Source: Thermocatellispora tengchongensis
Lineage (GTDB): Bacteria; Actinomycetota; Actinomycetes; Streptosporangiales; Streptosporangiaceae
Direction of reading: 5' to 3'
DNA: 64,000 bases
Assembly: GCF_014202315.1 (NCBI RefSeq)
Contig: NZ_JACHGN010000011.1
Span: forward strand, 62,001 to 126,000
Shown here: piece by piece, positions 16,916 to 25,600 of the stretch
How the letters are laid out: every line of letters begins with the position of its first letter
Numbering within the stretch: position 1 is the stretch's first letter
The notes under the pieces: model-generated
Database searches by the model: none
Seen by the model: the letters and a program-made list of their open reading frames with translations, nothing else
Told to the model about the DNA's origin: nothing
Made by a program: the position numbers and the translations under genes

Positions 16916-18502
16916 ATGGATTGGCCGGGATGGCCGCAACAGGACGCGGCGCGCTACCGGGCCGCGGGCTACTGGACCGGGGACACGTTCGGCGGCCTGC
17001 TCGCCGGCTGGGCGCGGCGGTACGGCCCGCGCACCGCGCTGGTGGACGGCCCACGGCGCTGGACGTACGCCGAGCTCGACGCCGAGGTGGGGCGGCTGTG
17101 CGCCGGGCTGCGCCGGATCGGCGTGAAGCCCGGCGACCGCGTGGTGCTGCAACTGCCGAACGGCGCCGCGTTCGTGTGCCTGTGGTTCGCCCTGCAGCGG
17201 CTGGGCGCCGTGCCGGTGCACGCGATGCCCGCACACCGGCGCGCCGAGATCACCCACCTCGTCGAGCTGTCCGGCGCGGCCGCGTACGTCATCCCCGATG
17301 TGCACGCGCGCTTCGACTACCGGGAGCTCGCGGCCGGGCTGCCGGTGGAGCGCGTGGTCGTCGTGGGCGACCCCGGGCCGTACGGCTTCACCGCCTACGA
17401 CGAGCTGGCCGGCGCGGCCCCCGAGACCGGCGCCGGCCCGGCCAACGCGTCCGGCCTGGCGCTGCTGTTGCTGTCCGGGGGGACGACCGGGCTGCCCAAG
17501 CTGATCCCCAGGACCCATGACGACTACGCCTACAACGCGCGCGCCAGCGCCGAGGTGTGCGGCCTCACCGCCGAGTCGGCGTATCTCGCCATCCTGCCCA
17601 TCGCGTTCAACTTCACCTGGGCGTGCCCGGGGGTGCTCGGCACGTTCTTCGCGGGCGGCAAGGTCGTCATCGCGCCCAACCCGAGCCCGGTGACGGCCTT
17701 CGAGCTGATCGAGCGGGAACGCGTCACCATCACCGCGATCAACCCGCCGCTGGTGCCGTACTGGCTGGAGGAGCACGCGGCGGCCAAGCCCGACCTGTCG
17801 AGCCTGCGGCTGCTCCAGGTCGGCAGCGCCCGGCTCGCCGACGACCTGGCGTGGCGGGTCGGCCCGGCCCTCGGGGTACGGCTCCAGCAGGTGTACGGCA
17901 TGGCGGAAGGGCTGCTCAACTACACCCGCGACGAGGACCCGGACGAGATCGTCTGCACCACGCAGGGCAGGCCGCTCTCCCCCGCCGACGAGATCCGCGT
18001 GGTGGACGAGCACGACCGGCCGGTCCCCGACGGGGAGACCGGGGAACTGCTCACCCGCGGCCCCTACACGCTGCGCGGCTACTACCGCGCAGCCGAGCAC
18101 AACGCCACGGCCTTCACCCCGGACGGCTTCTACCGCACCGGCGACCTGGTCCGCAGGCTCCCCTCCGGACACCTCAACGTGGTCGGCAGGGTCAAGGACC
18201 AGATCAACCGGGGCGGAGAGAAGATCGCGGCCACCGAGGTGGAGGGCCACCTGCTGGCCTATCCCGGCGTGAAGGGCGCCGCGCTGGCCGGCATGCCCGA
18301 TCCGGAGTGGGGGGAGCGCCCGGTCGCGTTCCTCGTCTGCGAGGGGGACGCGCCGAGCGTGAAGGAAATCGCGGGGTTCCTGCGCGACCGGGGGCTCGCG
18401 CCGTACAAGTTCCCGGAGCGGATCGAGGCGGTCGCCGCGTTCCCGCTCACCCCGGTCGGCAAGATCGACAAGAAGGCCCTCGTGGCCGGCCTGCACCCGT
18501 GA
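16916..18502 (+). CDS. Aryl-acid-AMP ligase (EntE/DhbE/YbtE family), probably salicylate-type
   Basis: 528 residues, full length for the family. It has LLLSGGTTGLPKLIPRTHDDY (P-loop), YGMAEGLLNYTR, GFYRTGDLVR and the catalytic lysine in GKIDKK. It should adenylate an aromatic acid and load it on the ArCP at the start of the 22648-29235 NRPS. In the DhbE numbering the pocket reads Asn235-Phe236 and Cys240, from the stretch FNFTWACPG. Cys at 240 and Phe at 236 are associated with salicylate, whereas 2,3-dihydroxybenzoate enzymes have Tyr and Ser. His234 is replaced by Phe and the two residues after Phe236 are Thr-Trp, so the acid may differ from plain salicylate. No salicylate synthase or isochorismatase gene is in the window. 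Confidence 0.9.
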   Translation: MDWPGWPQQDAARYRAAGYWTGDTFGGLLAGWARRYGPRTALVDGPRRWTYAELDAEVGRLCAGLRRIGVKPGDRVVLQLPNGAAFVCLWFALQRLGAVPVHAMPAHRRAEITHLVELSGAAAYVIPDVHARFDYRELAAGLPVERVVVVGDPGPYGFTAYDELAGAAPETGAGPANASGLALLLLSGGTTGLPKLIPRTHDDYAYNARASAEVCGLTAESAYLAILPIAFNFTWACPGVLGTFFAGGKVVIAPNPSPVTAFELIERERVTITAINPPLVPYWLEEHAAAKPDLSSLRLLQVGSARLADDLAWRVGPALGVRLQQVYGMAEGLLNYTRDEDPDEIVCTTQGRPLSPADEIRVVDEHDRPVPDGETGELLTRGPYTLRGYYRAAEHNATAFTPDGFYRTGDLVRRLPSGHLNVVGRVKDQINRGGEKIAATEVEGHLLAYPGVKGAALAGMPDPEWGERPVAFLVCEGDAPSVKEIAGFLRDRGLAPYKFPERIEAVAAFPLTPVGKIDKKALVAGLHP

Positions 18503-18509
18503 GGGCGGC

Positions 18510-19655
18510 TCACAGGAACCGGTCGGGGTCCATGAACGCGGCCGGGCACGAGGGGGGCTTGCCCGTCACCAGGTCGGCGACGATCTCCCCCACGCCGGTG
18601 GCGTGCTTGAACCCGTGCCCGCTGCATCCGCCGGCGATGACCAGCCGGCGGTCACCGCGCGGCCTGCCGACCAGGAACTGCTTGTCGGGCGATCGGGTGA
18701 ACATGCACACGGCCGCCTTCGACGGCAGCGCGCCCAGTCCGGGCAGCGCCGTGGTCAGCCGGTCGGCCAGGAGCGTCCAGTCCTCCGGCCGCACCGACCG
18801 GTCGCAGGCGTCGGGGTCGATGACCTCGAACCTGCCGCCGGAGTCCTCCAGGCCGACCTTGACCAGCCCGTCGTCCTCCGCGCCGTGGCCCCAGACGCAC
18901 TGCCCGTCGTCCAGCTCGCGGATGAACACCGGCAGCCTCGCCAGCGCGAAGTCCGCGGCGCGGGAGTCGCCGGCCCGGAACCAGGTCACCGGCATGCGCA
19001 CCGCCTCCAGCGGCAGGCCGGGCACGAGCGCGGGCAGCCACGGCCCGGCGGTGACCACCGCCTGCTCCACCCGCAGGTCGCGGGTGGGCGTGTGGACGAC
19101 GACACCGCCGTCCACCGGCTCGATCCCCGTCACGCGGGTGTCGGGATACACCTGGGCGCCCGCCCCGGCCGCGGCGTCCAGGGCCGCGCGGATCGCGGCC
19201 TCCGGGCGCAGCAGCCCCGCGGCGGGCTCCCACACGCCGCAGTGGTGGTCCGGCAGCTCGCCGTGCTGCGGCAGCTCGCGCCGCAGGCGGCCGGCGTCCC
19301 AGACCTCCACCGGCAGCGCGTGCTCCCGCGCGGCGGCGAGCGTGCCGGACACGATGTGCCCGTCGCGCGGCCCGATGAGGACGCCGCCGGTCGGCTCGAA
19401 GAGCCTGCGCCCGGTCTCCGCCTCCAGCTCCCGCCACAGTCGTGCCGACCGCTGGGCCAGCGGGACGAGGTCCGGATGCTCCAGGCAGGCCGTGCGGAAC
19501 ATGCGGGTCCCGCCGTGCGAGGAGCCGAAGGCGTGGCCCGGGGTGAACCGCTCGATGCCGACGGCGCGCACGCCGCGCCGGGCCAGACTCCACAACGCGG
19601 CCGAGCCCCACGCGCCCAGGCCGATCACGGCGACGCCGGCGTCGAATGCGGCCAT
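18510..19655 (-). CDS. FAD-dependent amine oxidase of the sarcosine / N-methyltryptophan oxidase (SolA) family
   Basis: 381 residues. It has an N-terminal FAD-binding VIGLGAWGSAALWSL, the FGSSHGGTRMFR motif of monomeric sarcosine oxidases, and VCMFTRSPDKQF near the end, which carries the Cys that binds FAD covalently in this family. Family members oxidise secondary amines such as N-methyl amino acids, proline or pipecolate to imines. Here a thiazolidine or N-methyl amine intermediate is an attractive but unproven substrate. The ATG shares one base with the stop of the 26-codon reading frame upstream (TGATG), so translation is probably coupled to the luciferase-like gene. It converges on the ligase gene with only 7 bp between. 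Confidence 0.85.
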   Translation of the reverse strand: MAAFDAGVAVIGLGAWGSAALWSLARRGVRAVGIERFTPGHAFGSSHGGTRMFRTACLEHPDLVPLAQRSARLWRELEAETGRRLFEPTGGVLIGPRDGHIVSGTLAAAREHALPVEVWDAGRLRRELPQHGELPDHHCGVWEPAAGLLRPEAAIRAALDAAAGAGAQVYPDTRVTGIEPVDGGVVVHTPTRDLRVEQAVVTAGPWLPALVPGLPLEAVRMPVTWFRAGDSRAADFALARLPVFIRELDDGQCVWGHGAEDDGLVKVGLEDSGGRFEVIDPDACDRSVRPEDWTLLADRLTTALPGLGALPSKAAVCMFTRSPDKQFLVGRPRGDRRLVIAGGCSGHGFKHATGVGEIVADLVTGKPPSCPAAFMDPDRFL

Positions 19656-19735
19656 CAGCCGCTCCCTTCCTGAGTCGGATGCGGTGTCGTCGGATGCGGT
19701 GCCGTCGGATGCGGTGCCGTCGGATGCGGTGTCAT
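19655..19735 (-). CDS. Candidate 26-residue His/Pro/Thr-rich peptide, coupled at both ends
   Basis: Starting at the ATG that overlaps the luciferase-like gene stop (ATGA, 19732-19735) and ending in a TGA that overlaps the oxidase start (TGATG), a 26-codon frame encodes four histidines spaced five residues apart in TAPHP-type repeats, then QEGSG. The perfect fit of both overlaps suggests ribosomes read through it. It may be only a translational bridge across a 15-bp repeat, or a real peptide. A His-Pro repeat in a metal-uptake cluster is suggestive. An alternative is that the oxidase starts further upstream in its own frame, through Asp-Gly-Thr-Ala-Ser repeats. Confidence 0.4.
   Translation of the reverse strand: MTPHPTAPHPTAPHPTTPHPTQEGSG
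19675..19734. repeat. 15-bp tandem repeat, four copies
   Basis: Four head-to-tail copies of TCGGATGCGGTGCCG (two with a TC or TCA variant at the end) fill the space between the luciferase-like gene and the oxidase gene. The unit is five codons, so copy changes keep every frame open. On the minus strand it encodes the His-Pro-Thr peptide in one frame and a Thr-Ala-Ser-Asp extension of the oxidase in another. Confidence 0.9.
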
Positions 19736-20871
19736 CGCGCGACCGCCTGCTGCGCGCCGGTCCCGGCTGCGGTCTCCGCGTTGGTCTCTGGGGTGGCCTC
19801 CGCGGCAATCTCCGTGGCGGGGAACGCGGGGGCCACCTCGGCGGCGAACAGGCGCACGGCCCGCTCGGCGTCCTCGTACGGCATGCAGCCCGGGTTGAAC
19901 TGCAGGCACACCGACAGGCCGGCGCCGAACCACTCCCGGACGGTCGCGATCTGCTCGGTCACCTCGGCGGGGGTCCCGGCGAGCACCTTGTTCCCGGCCA
20001 GCGACGCCTCGAAGTCGTAGCGGCGGACCTTCTCCACGAGCTGCTCGTAGCCCGGGTAGTCGTCGCTGCGGACGCCGCCCCAGGCGGCCACGGCGCCGGT
20101 CATCTTGGCGATGTAGTTGTGCTCGAAGCGCCGCGCCCGCTCCAGCGCCCGCGACCGGTCCTCATCCAGGTAGCAGGTGTACTTGAGCTGGATCCTGCCC
20201 TCGCCGGGGTGTCCGGCCGCGCGCCGGGCCTCCCGGTAGGCGGCCAGCATCTCCTGCAGTCCTTCACGCGAAGTGACGGTGGGGACGACCTGGAGGTGGT
20301 GGCCGGCCCGGCCGGCGGCGGCGCAGGACTCGGGGCTGGTCGTGGCGGCGACGAAGATCGGCGGATGGGGCCGCTGCACGGTCCGGGGCAGCAGGGTGAC
20401 CGGCCCGAAGCTCACCCAGTCGCCGTGCCAGCTCACCTCCGTCTCGCTCCACAGTTTGCGGCAGATCTCCACGCCCTCGGCGAAGCGCCTGCGGCTCTCG
20501 CTCAGCGGCACCTGGAAGGCGGCGAACTCGTCGGGCAGGAAGGCCCGGCCGAAGCCGGCGTCCAGCCGCCCGTGCGACAGGTTGTCCAGCATGGCCAGCT
20601 TGCCGGCCAGCTTCAGCGGGTGGACGAAGGCCGGCACCACGGCGCCGGTCACCACCCGGATCTCACGGGTCCGCGCCGCCACGGCGGCGAGGAAGGTGAC
20701 CGGGTCGGGGCTGTAGCCGCCGTACGGCGTGAAGTGGTGCTCCACGATCTGCACGTGCTCGAAACCGAGGGCGTCGGCGAGCACGGAAAGCCGGAGGCTC
20801 TCGTCGAAATAGGATTCCGCGGATTTCTCCTCGGGACCCATAACCGGAAAGAAGGCGACCCCGAACCTCAT
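19732..20871 (-). CDS. Luciferase-like flavin monooxygenase (LLM family)
   Basis: 379 residues. It starts MRFGVAFFPVMGPEEKSAES and has the TIM-barrel landmarks LGFEHVQIVEHHFTPYGGYS, RLDAGFGRAFLPDEF and PIFVAATTSPESCAAAGRAG typical of class C flavin monooxygenases related to LuxA. These use reduced FMN or F420; the flavin reductase at 3624-4136 could supply FMNH2. It may hydroxylate or oxygenate the product or its starter. The ATG at 20871 is preceded by GGAGG and is preferred over longer starts that lie in the AT-richer promoter region. The last 30 residues are Ala/Thr/Glu-rich and probably disordered. Confidence 0.85.
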   Translation of the reverse strand: MRFGVAFFPVMGPEEKSAESYFDESLRLSVLADALGFEHVQIVEHHFTPYGGYSPDPVTFLAAVAARTREIRVVTGAVVPAFVHPLKLAGKLAMLDNLSHGRLDAGFGRAFLPDEFAAFQVPLSESRRRFAEGVEICRKLWSETEVSWHGDWVSFGPVTLLPRTVQRPHPPIFVAATTSPESCAAAGRAGHHLQVVPTVTSREGLQEMLAAYREARRAAGHPGEGRIQLKYTCYLDEDRSRALERARRFEHNYIAKMTGAVAAWGGVRSDDYPGYEQLVEKVRRYDFEASLAGNKVLAGTPAEVTEQIATVREWFGAGLSVCLQFNPGCMPYEDAERAVRLFAAEVAPAFPATEIAAEATPETNAETAAGTGAQQAVAR

Positions 20872-21152
20872 CGGCACAACCTCCGTCGAAAACGAATTGA
20901 AGGCACACGGACAGTCAATAACGCCTTCTCCGAGAATGTCAAGCCGTAAGCCTTCTGCGACCCAATAAAACACCTTTCCATAAAGCCGTCCCGGCACCGG
21001 CCGGACGGATTATCAGGCATGCCCGCAAATTAATTCAGCGGCCATCGGAGTTCATTTACACGACGGGACGTAAAGTGCTATCTTCACCACCGAAGCCGCC
21101 GGGAGCGTTCGTGGTCGAGCGCCTTTTCCATGCTGTCGAGGAGTCGATCTGA
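20872..21152. other. Divergent intergenic region, luciferase-like gene / DegT gene
   Basis: 281 bp with clearly lower GC than the flanking genes. It separates the minus-strand LLM-oxidase pair from the plus-strand aminotransferase-NRPS-ABC operon and so should contain both promoters. I looked for a Zur box here and found only a weak GAAAACGAATTG stretch near 20888-20899, which I do not count as an operator. Confidence 0.5.
21055..21084 (+). promoter_or_regulatory. Candidate sigma-70-type promoter for the aminotransferase-NRPS-ABC operon
   Basis: TTTACA (21055-21060) and TATCTT (21079-21084) are separated by 18 bp and lie about 70 bp upstream of the ATG at 21153. This is the best -35/-10 pair in the low-GC spacer, and the strand and distance suit the plus-strand operon. 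It rests on motif match only. Confidence 0.35.
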
Positions 21153-22382
21153 ATGCCGGTGCGGAGCTATGAGGTAGGTTTCCCGACCCGGGGCAGCATC
21201 GTGGGGGCCGACGAGCTGGCGCAGATCTCCGGCCTGCTGCGCTCCGACGGCGTCCTGTCGGCGGGGCGATGGCGGGAGCGGTTCGAGCGGCTCTTCCGCG
21301 ACTGGGCCGGCAGCCGCCACGCCATGTCGGTGACCAGCGGCACCGTCGCCCTGGAGCTGGCGATCCACCTGGCGGACCTGCGGCCGGGCGCGGAGGTGAT
21401 CGTCACCCCGCAGACCTTCCAGGCGTCGATCCAGCCCCTGCTCGGCCATCCCGTGGACGTCACCTTCTGCGACGTCGATCCCAACACGCTCAACCTCGAC
21501 CCGGCGCTGCTGGAAGACCTCGTCTCCGACCGCACCGCCGCCGTCGTGCTGGTGCACTACGGCGGCTGTCCCGCCGAGATGGACCGGATCACGGCCGCGG
21601 CGCACCGGCACGGCGCGATCGTGATCGAGGACTGCGCGCACGCGCTCGGCGCCACCTACCACGGCCGCAGGCCGGGCGCGCTGGGCGACATCGGCTGCTT
21701 CAGCTTCCACAACTCCAAGAACCTGACCACGCTCGGCGAGGGCGGCATGGTGACCCTGGCCCGCGACGACTGGGCCGAGCGGCTGGAACGGCTGCGCTCC
21801 AACCAGGTCGACGCCACCTTCGCCCCGGGCGCCGGGGAGATGCCGCCGCCGCATCCGCTGCTGCCGTGGATGAAGTTCTCCGAGGAGGTCTACGAGCGGA
21901 CGTGCACCGGGGTGCGCAGGGCCGGCACGAACGCCACCCTCTCGGAGGCCGCGTCGGCGGTCGGGGTGGTGCAGATGGCGCGGCTTCCGGAACTGAGCGC
22001 GCGGCGGCGCGAGATAGCCGGCCGGCTGGACGACGTGATCGCCGGATTCGAGGGCGTACGCCCGCACAAGGCGCCGCCCGGCTCGCAGCACGCCTATCAC
22101 CTCTACACGTTCTTCGTCGATGCCGGGCCCGACGCGCGCGAATATCTCGTGAAAGCGCTCGACCAGCGCGGCGTCGAGGTGCAGTTGCGCTATTTCCCGC
22201 TGCACCTGACGCCGGAATGGCGCTGGCGCGGGCACCGGCTCGGCGAATGCCCGGTCGCCGAGGACTCCTGGTTCGGCCGGCTCGTCAATCTGCCCTGCCA
22301 CCCCGGCCTGTCCGACCGGCAGGTCGCCCACATGACCGAGGCGCTGCACGAGAGCCTCGGCGAGGCGCTGCGTCTCCGCTGA
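21153..22382 (+). CDS. DegT/DnrJ/EryC1/StrS-family PLP aminotransferase
   Basis: 409 residues, fold type I. It has the substrate-entry motif SVTSGTVALELAIHLADL, the PLP-contact Asp in VIEDCAHALGATYHGRRPG, and the Schiff-base lysine in FSFHNSKNLTTLGEGG. This family usually aminates keto-sugars, and in the AHBA synthases an aminoshikimate precursor. No sugar-pathway genes are nearby, so the substrate may be a starter-acid precursor or another keto compound; this is unresolved. It is the first gene of the operon that carries the large NRPS and both ABC exporters, which ties it to the metallophore. Confidence 0.85.
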   Translation: MPVRSYEVGFPTRGSIVGADELAQISGLLRSDGVLSAGRWRERFERLFRDWAGSRHAMSVTSGTVALELAIHLADLRPGAEVIVTPQTFQASIQPLLGHPVDVTFCDVDPNTLNLDPALLEDLVSDRTAAVVLVHYGGCPAEMDRITAAAHRHGAIVIEDCAHALGATYHGRRPGALGDIGCFSFHNSKNLTTLGEGGMVTLARDDWAERLERLRSNQVDATFAPGAGEMPPPHPLLPWMKFSEEVYERTCTGVRRAGTNATLSEAASAVGVVQMARLPELSARRREIAGRLDDVIAGFEGVRPHKAPPGSQHAYHLYTFFVDAGPDAREYLVKALDQRGVEVQLRYFPLHLTPEWRWRGHRLGECPVAEDSWFGRLVNLPCHPGLSDRQVAHMTEALHESLGEALRLR

Positions 22383-22403
22383 TTTCCCGGAAGGAATTCC
22401 CCC

Positions 22404-22607
22404 ATGCCATTCATAGACGTACGGATCTTCGAGGAGCGGCTCACGCCGGAGTCGGAGGAGCGGCTCATCGGCGCGCTGACGGACGCGGTGGCGTCGGTGC
22501 TCGGCGAGCCCGCCCGCGAGCAGACCTGGGTGGTGCTCACCGGCGCCCCCGCCGCCCGCTGGGGCGTCGCCGGCAAGCGCGGCCGGGCCCCGGAGGTGCC
22601 TCAGTGA
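22404..22607 (+). CDS. 4-oxalocrotonate tautomerase-family protein
   Basis: 67 residues, the usual size of the family. After Met removal the catalytic Pro1 would be exposed (PFIDVRIFEERLTPE), an Arg sits at position 11, and a second Arg precedes the TWVVL strand as in 4-oxalocrotonate tautomerase. The Shine-Dalgarno GAAGGAA is well placed. Members tautomerise or decarboxylate small unsaturated acids or add water to them. Its position between the aminotransferase and the NRPS suggests a job in making a building block. The C-terminal tail after AGKRG is short. Confidence 0.85.
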   Translation: MPFIDVRIFEERLTPESEERLIGALTDAVASVLGEPAREQTWVVLTGAPAARWGVAGKRGRAPEVPQ

Positions 22608-22647
22608 TCGTCCGCCCGAACCACGCACCCGCCTGGGAGGCCGTTCC

Positions 22648-25600
22648 ATGACCGTTACCCCCGTTGACGACGCCGAGCTGCGGCAGACCGTCGCCGCGGT
22701 GCTCGGGCTGGACGCGGAGGAGATCGACGAGGACGAAGACCTGTTCCGGCAGGGCCTGGACTCGCTGGGCCTGATCCGGCTCGCCGGCGGCTGGCGCAGG
22801 ATGGGCCTGCCGGTCACCTTCGAGGACCTGGCCGAGCAGGCCACCCTGCGCCACTGGCGCTCCCTGCTCGCCGGCCGCGCACAGGCCGGGACTCCCCTTC
22901 AGGCCGCGGCGCCCGAGGTGGACGAGCGCGCGCCGTTCGACCTGGCCACCATGCAGCACGCGTACTGGGTCGGCCGCCGCCCCGGGCAGCCGTTCGGCGA
23001 GGTCGCCGCCCACTTCTACGTCGAGTTCGACGGTTCGGGCGTGGACCCGGAACGGCTGGACGCGGCCCTGGGCGCGCTGGCCGCCCGGCACGCCATGCTC
23101 CGGGCGCGGTTCCTGGACGACGGCCGCCAGCGGATCGCCGAGGAGCCGGCCCTGCCGCACGTGACCGTGCGCGACCTGCGCGGCCTGACGCCCGAGCAGG
23201 CCGCCGCGCGCCTGGAGGAGCTGCGCGAGCACTACACCCACCGCCGGATGGACGTGGACCGGGGCGAGGTGTTCGAGGTCGCGCTGACGCTGCTGCCCGG
23301 CGGCGCCACCCGCATGCACGTCGATCTGGACATGATCGTCGCGGACGCGCTGAGCATGCGCGTGCTGCTCGGCGACCTGCGCACCCTGTACGAGGGCGGC
23401 GAGCTGCCGCCGATCGGTTACTCCTTCCCCCGGTACCTGGCCGAGCGCGGTCCCCGCCGGGCCGCCGAGCGCGAACGCGCGCGGGCGTGGTGGCGGGAGC
23501 GGATGGCCGGCCTGCCGTCCGCGCCCCGCCTGCCCACCCGCGCCGAGGCCGGCCACGCGGACCGGCCCCGAACCGTCCGCCTGCACCACTGGATCGACGC
23601 CGCCGCCAAGCGGCGGCTGCTCGCCCTGGCCCAGCAGCACGGCGTGACCCCGGCCGCCGCCCTGGCCACCGTGTTCGCCGAGGTCATCGGGGCGTGGAGC
23701 GGCGATGAGCGGTTCCTGCTCAACCTGCCGCTGTTCGACAGGGAGCGGCTGCACCCGGACGTGGACCTGCTGGTGGGCGACTTCAGCGGCTCGGTCCTGC
23801 TCGACGCCGACGTCAGCGGCGCGGTCCCGTTCGCCGAGCGGGCCCGGCTGCTGCAGGACCGGTTGCGCGCGGCCATCGCGCACGGCGCGTACGGCGGCGT
23901 GGAGGTGCTGCGCGATCTGCGGCGCGAAGGCAGGGACGCCCTCGCGCCCGTCGTCTACACCAGCGCCCTGGGCCTGGGCGAGATCTACGACGAGCCGCTG
24001 CAACGCCGCTTCGGCCGGCCGGTGTGGATCATCTCGCAGGGGCCGCAGGTGTGGCTCGACGCCCAGGTCACCGAGCTGGACCACGGGCTCCTGCTCAACT
24101 GGGACGTCCGGGAGGACGTCCTGGCCCCGGGCGTGGCGCAGGCGGCGTTCGGCGCGTACCGGGACCTGATCGAGAGTCTGCTGGCCTCGGCGGAGGCGTG
24201 GCGGCGGCCCGTCGGCCCGCTGCTGCCGGCCGGGCAGGCGGCGGTGCGCGCGGCGGTCAACGACACCGGGCGGGCGCTGCCGTCGCGCCTGCTGCACGAG
24301 GGGTTCTTCCTGCGGGCCGCCGAGGCGCCCGGCCGCGTCGCCCTGATCGAGGACGGCGGGCGGCTCACGTACGGGGAGCTGGCCGCCTCAGCCCTGCGGG
24401 TCGCCGCGCTGCTCCGGGCCCATGGCGTGCGGCCCGGCGACTCCGTCGTGATCACCCTGCCCAAGGGCGGCGGCCAGGTCGCCGCGGTGCTCGGCGTCCT
24501 GGCGGCGGGCGCCTGCTACGTGCCCATCGGCGTCGATCAGCCGGCGCCCCGGCGCGCGCGCATCCACGAACGCGCGGGCGCGCGGGCCGTGCTGACCGAC
24601 GAGAACCATGCCGAGGCCGTGGCCGAGGCGGTACGCCAGGCCGCTGGGACGGCGCCGGTGCTGCTGCTCGGCGACGCGGACGCCTGCGAGCCGCTCGCCG
24701 CGCCCGTCGCGCACGAGGCGGACGCGCCCGCGTACGTGCTGTTCACCTCCGGCTCCACCGGCGAGCCCAAGGGCGTGGAGGTCTCCCACCGGGCCGCCGT
24801 CAACACCGTCGAGTCGCTGAACGCCCGCTTCGGGATCGGGCCGGACGACCGGGTCCTCACCGTGTCCGCGCTCGACTTCGACCTGTCGGTCTACGACGTG
24901 TTCGGCCTGCTGTCGGCGGGCGGCGCCCTGGTCGTCGTCCCGGAGGACGCGCGGCGCGACGCGGCCGCGTGGTGGCGGCTCGTGTCCCGGCACGGGGTGA
25001 CCGTGTGGAACACCGTGCCCGCGCTGCTCGACATGCTGCTCACCGCGGCCGGGTACACCCCGCACGAGGCGAGCCCCGCGCTGCGGGTCGTCCTGCTCGG
25101 CGGCGACTGGGTCGGCCTGGACCTGCCGGGACGCCTGCGCGCCGTGGCCCCCGGATGCCGGTTCGCGGCCCTGGGCGGCATGACCGAGGCGGCCATCCAC
25201 TCCACCGTGTTCGAGGTGGACCGCGTGGACGACGCCTGGCGGTCGATGCCCTGGGGCACGCCGCTGGACAACGTACGCTGCCGGGTCGTGGACGCCCGGG
25301 GCCGCGACTGCCCCGACTGGGTGGCCGGCGAGCTGTGGGTCGGCGGGGCGAGCGTCGCGAACGGCTATCGCGGCGACCCCGCGCGCACGGCGGAGCGGTT
25401 CGTCGAGCACGACGGCCTGCGCTGGTACCGCAGCGGCGACCTGGCCCGCTACCGTCCCGACGGCGTGCTGGAGTTCCTGGGGCGCGCCGACCACCAGGTG
25501 AAGGTGCGCGGCCACCGGATCGAGCTGGGCGAGATCGAGGCCGCCCTGGAGGCGCATCCGGCGGTGGGGCGGGCCGTCGCGGCGGTGCTGCGGGGCGCCT

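Noticed and set aside
20880-20905. GAAAACGAATTG stretch considered as a third Zur box
   Set aside because: Only one arm resembles the consensus; no matching inverted arm at the required spacing.
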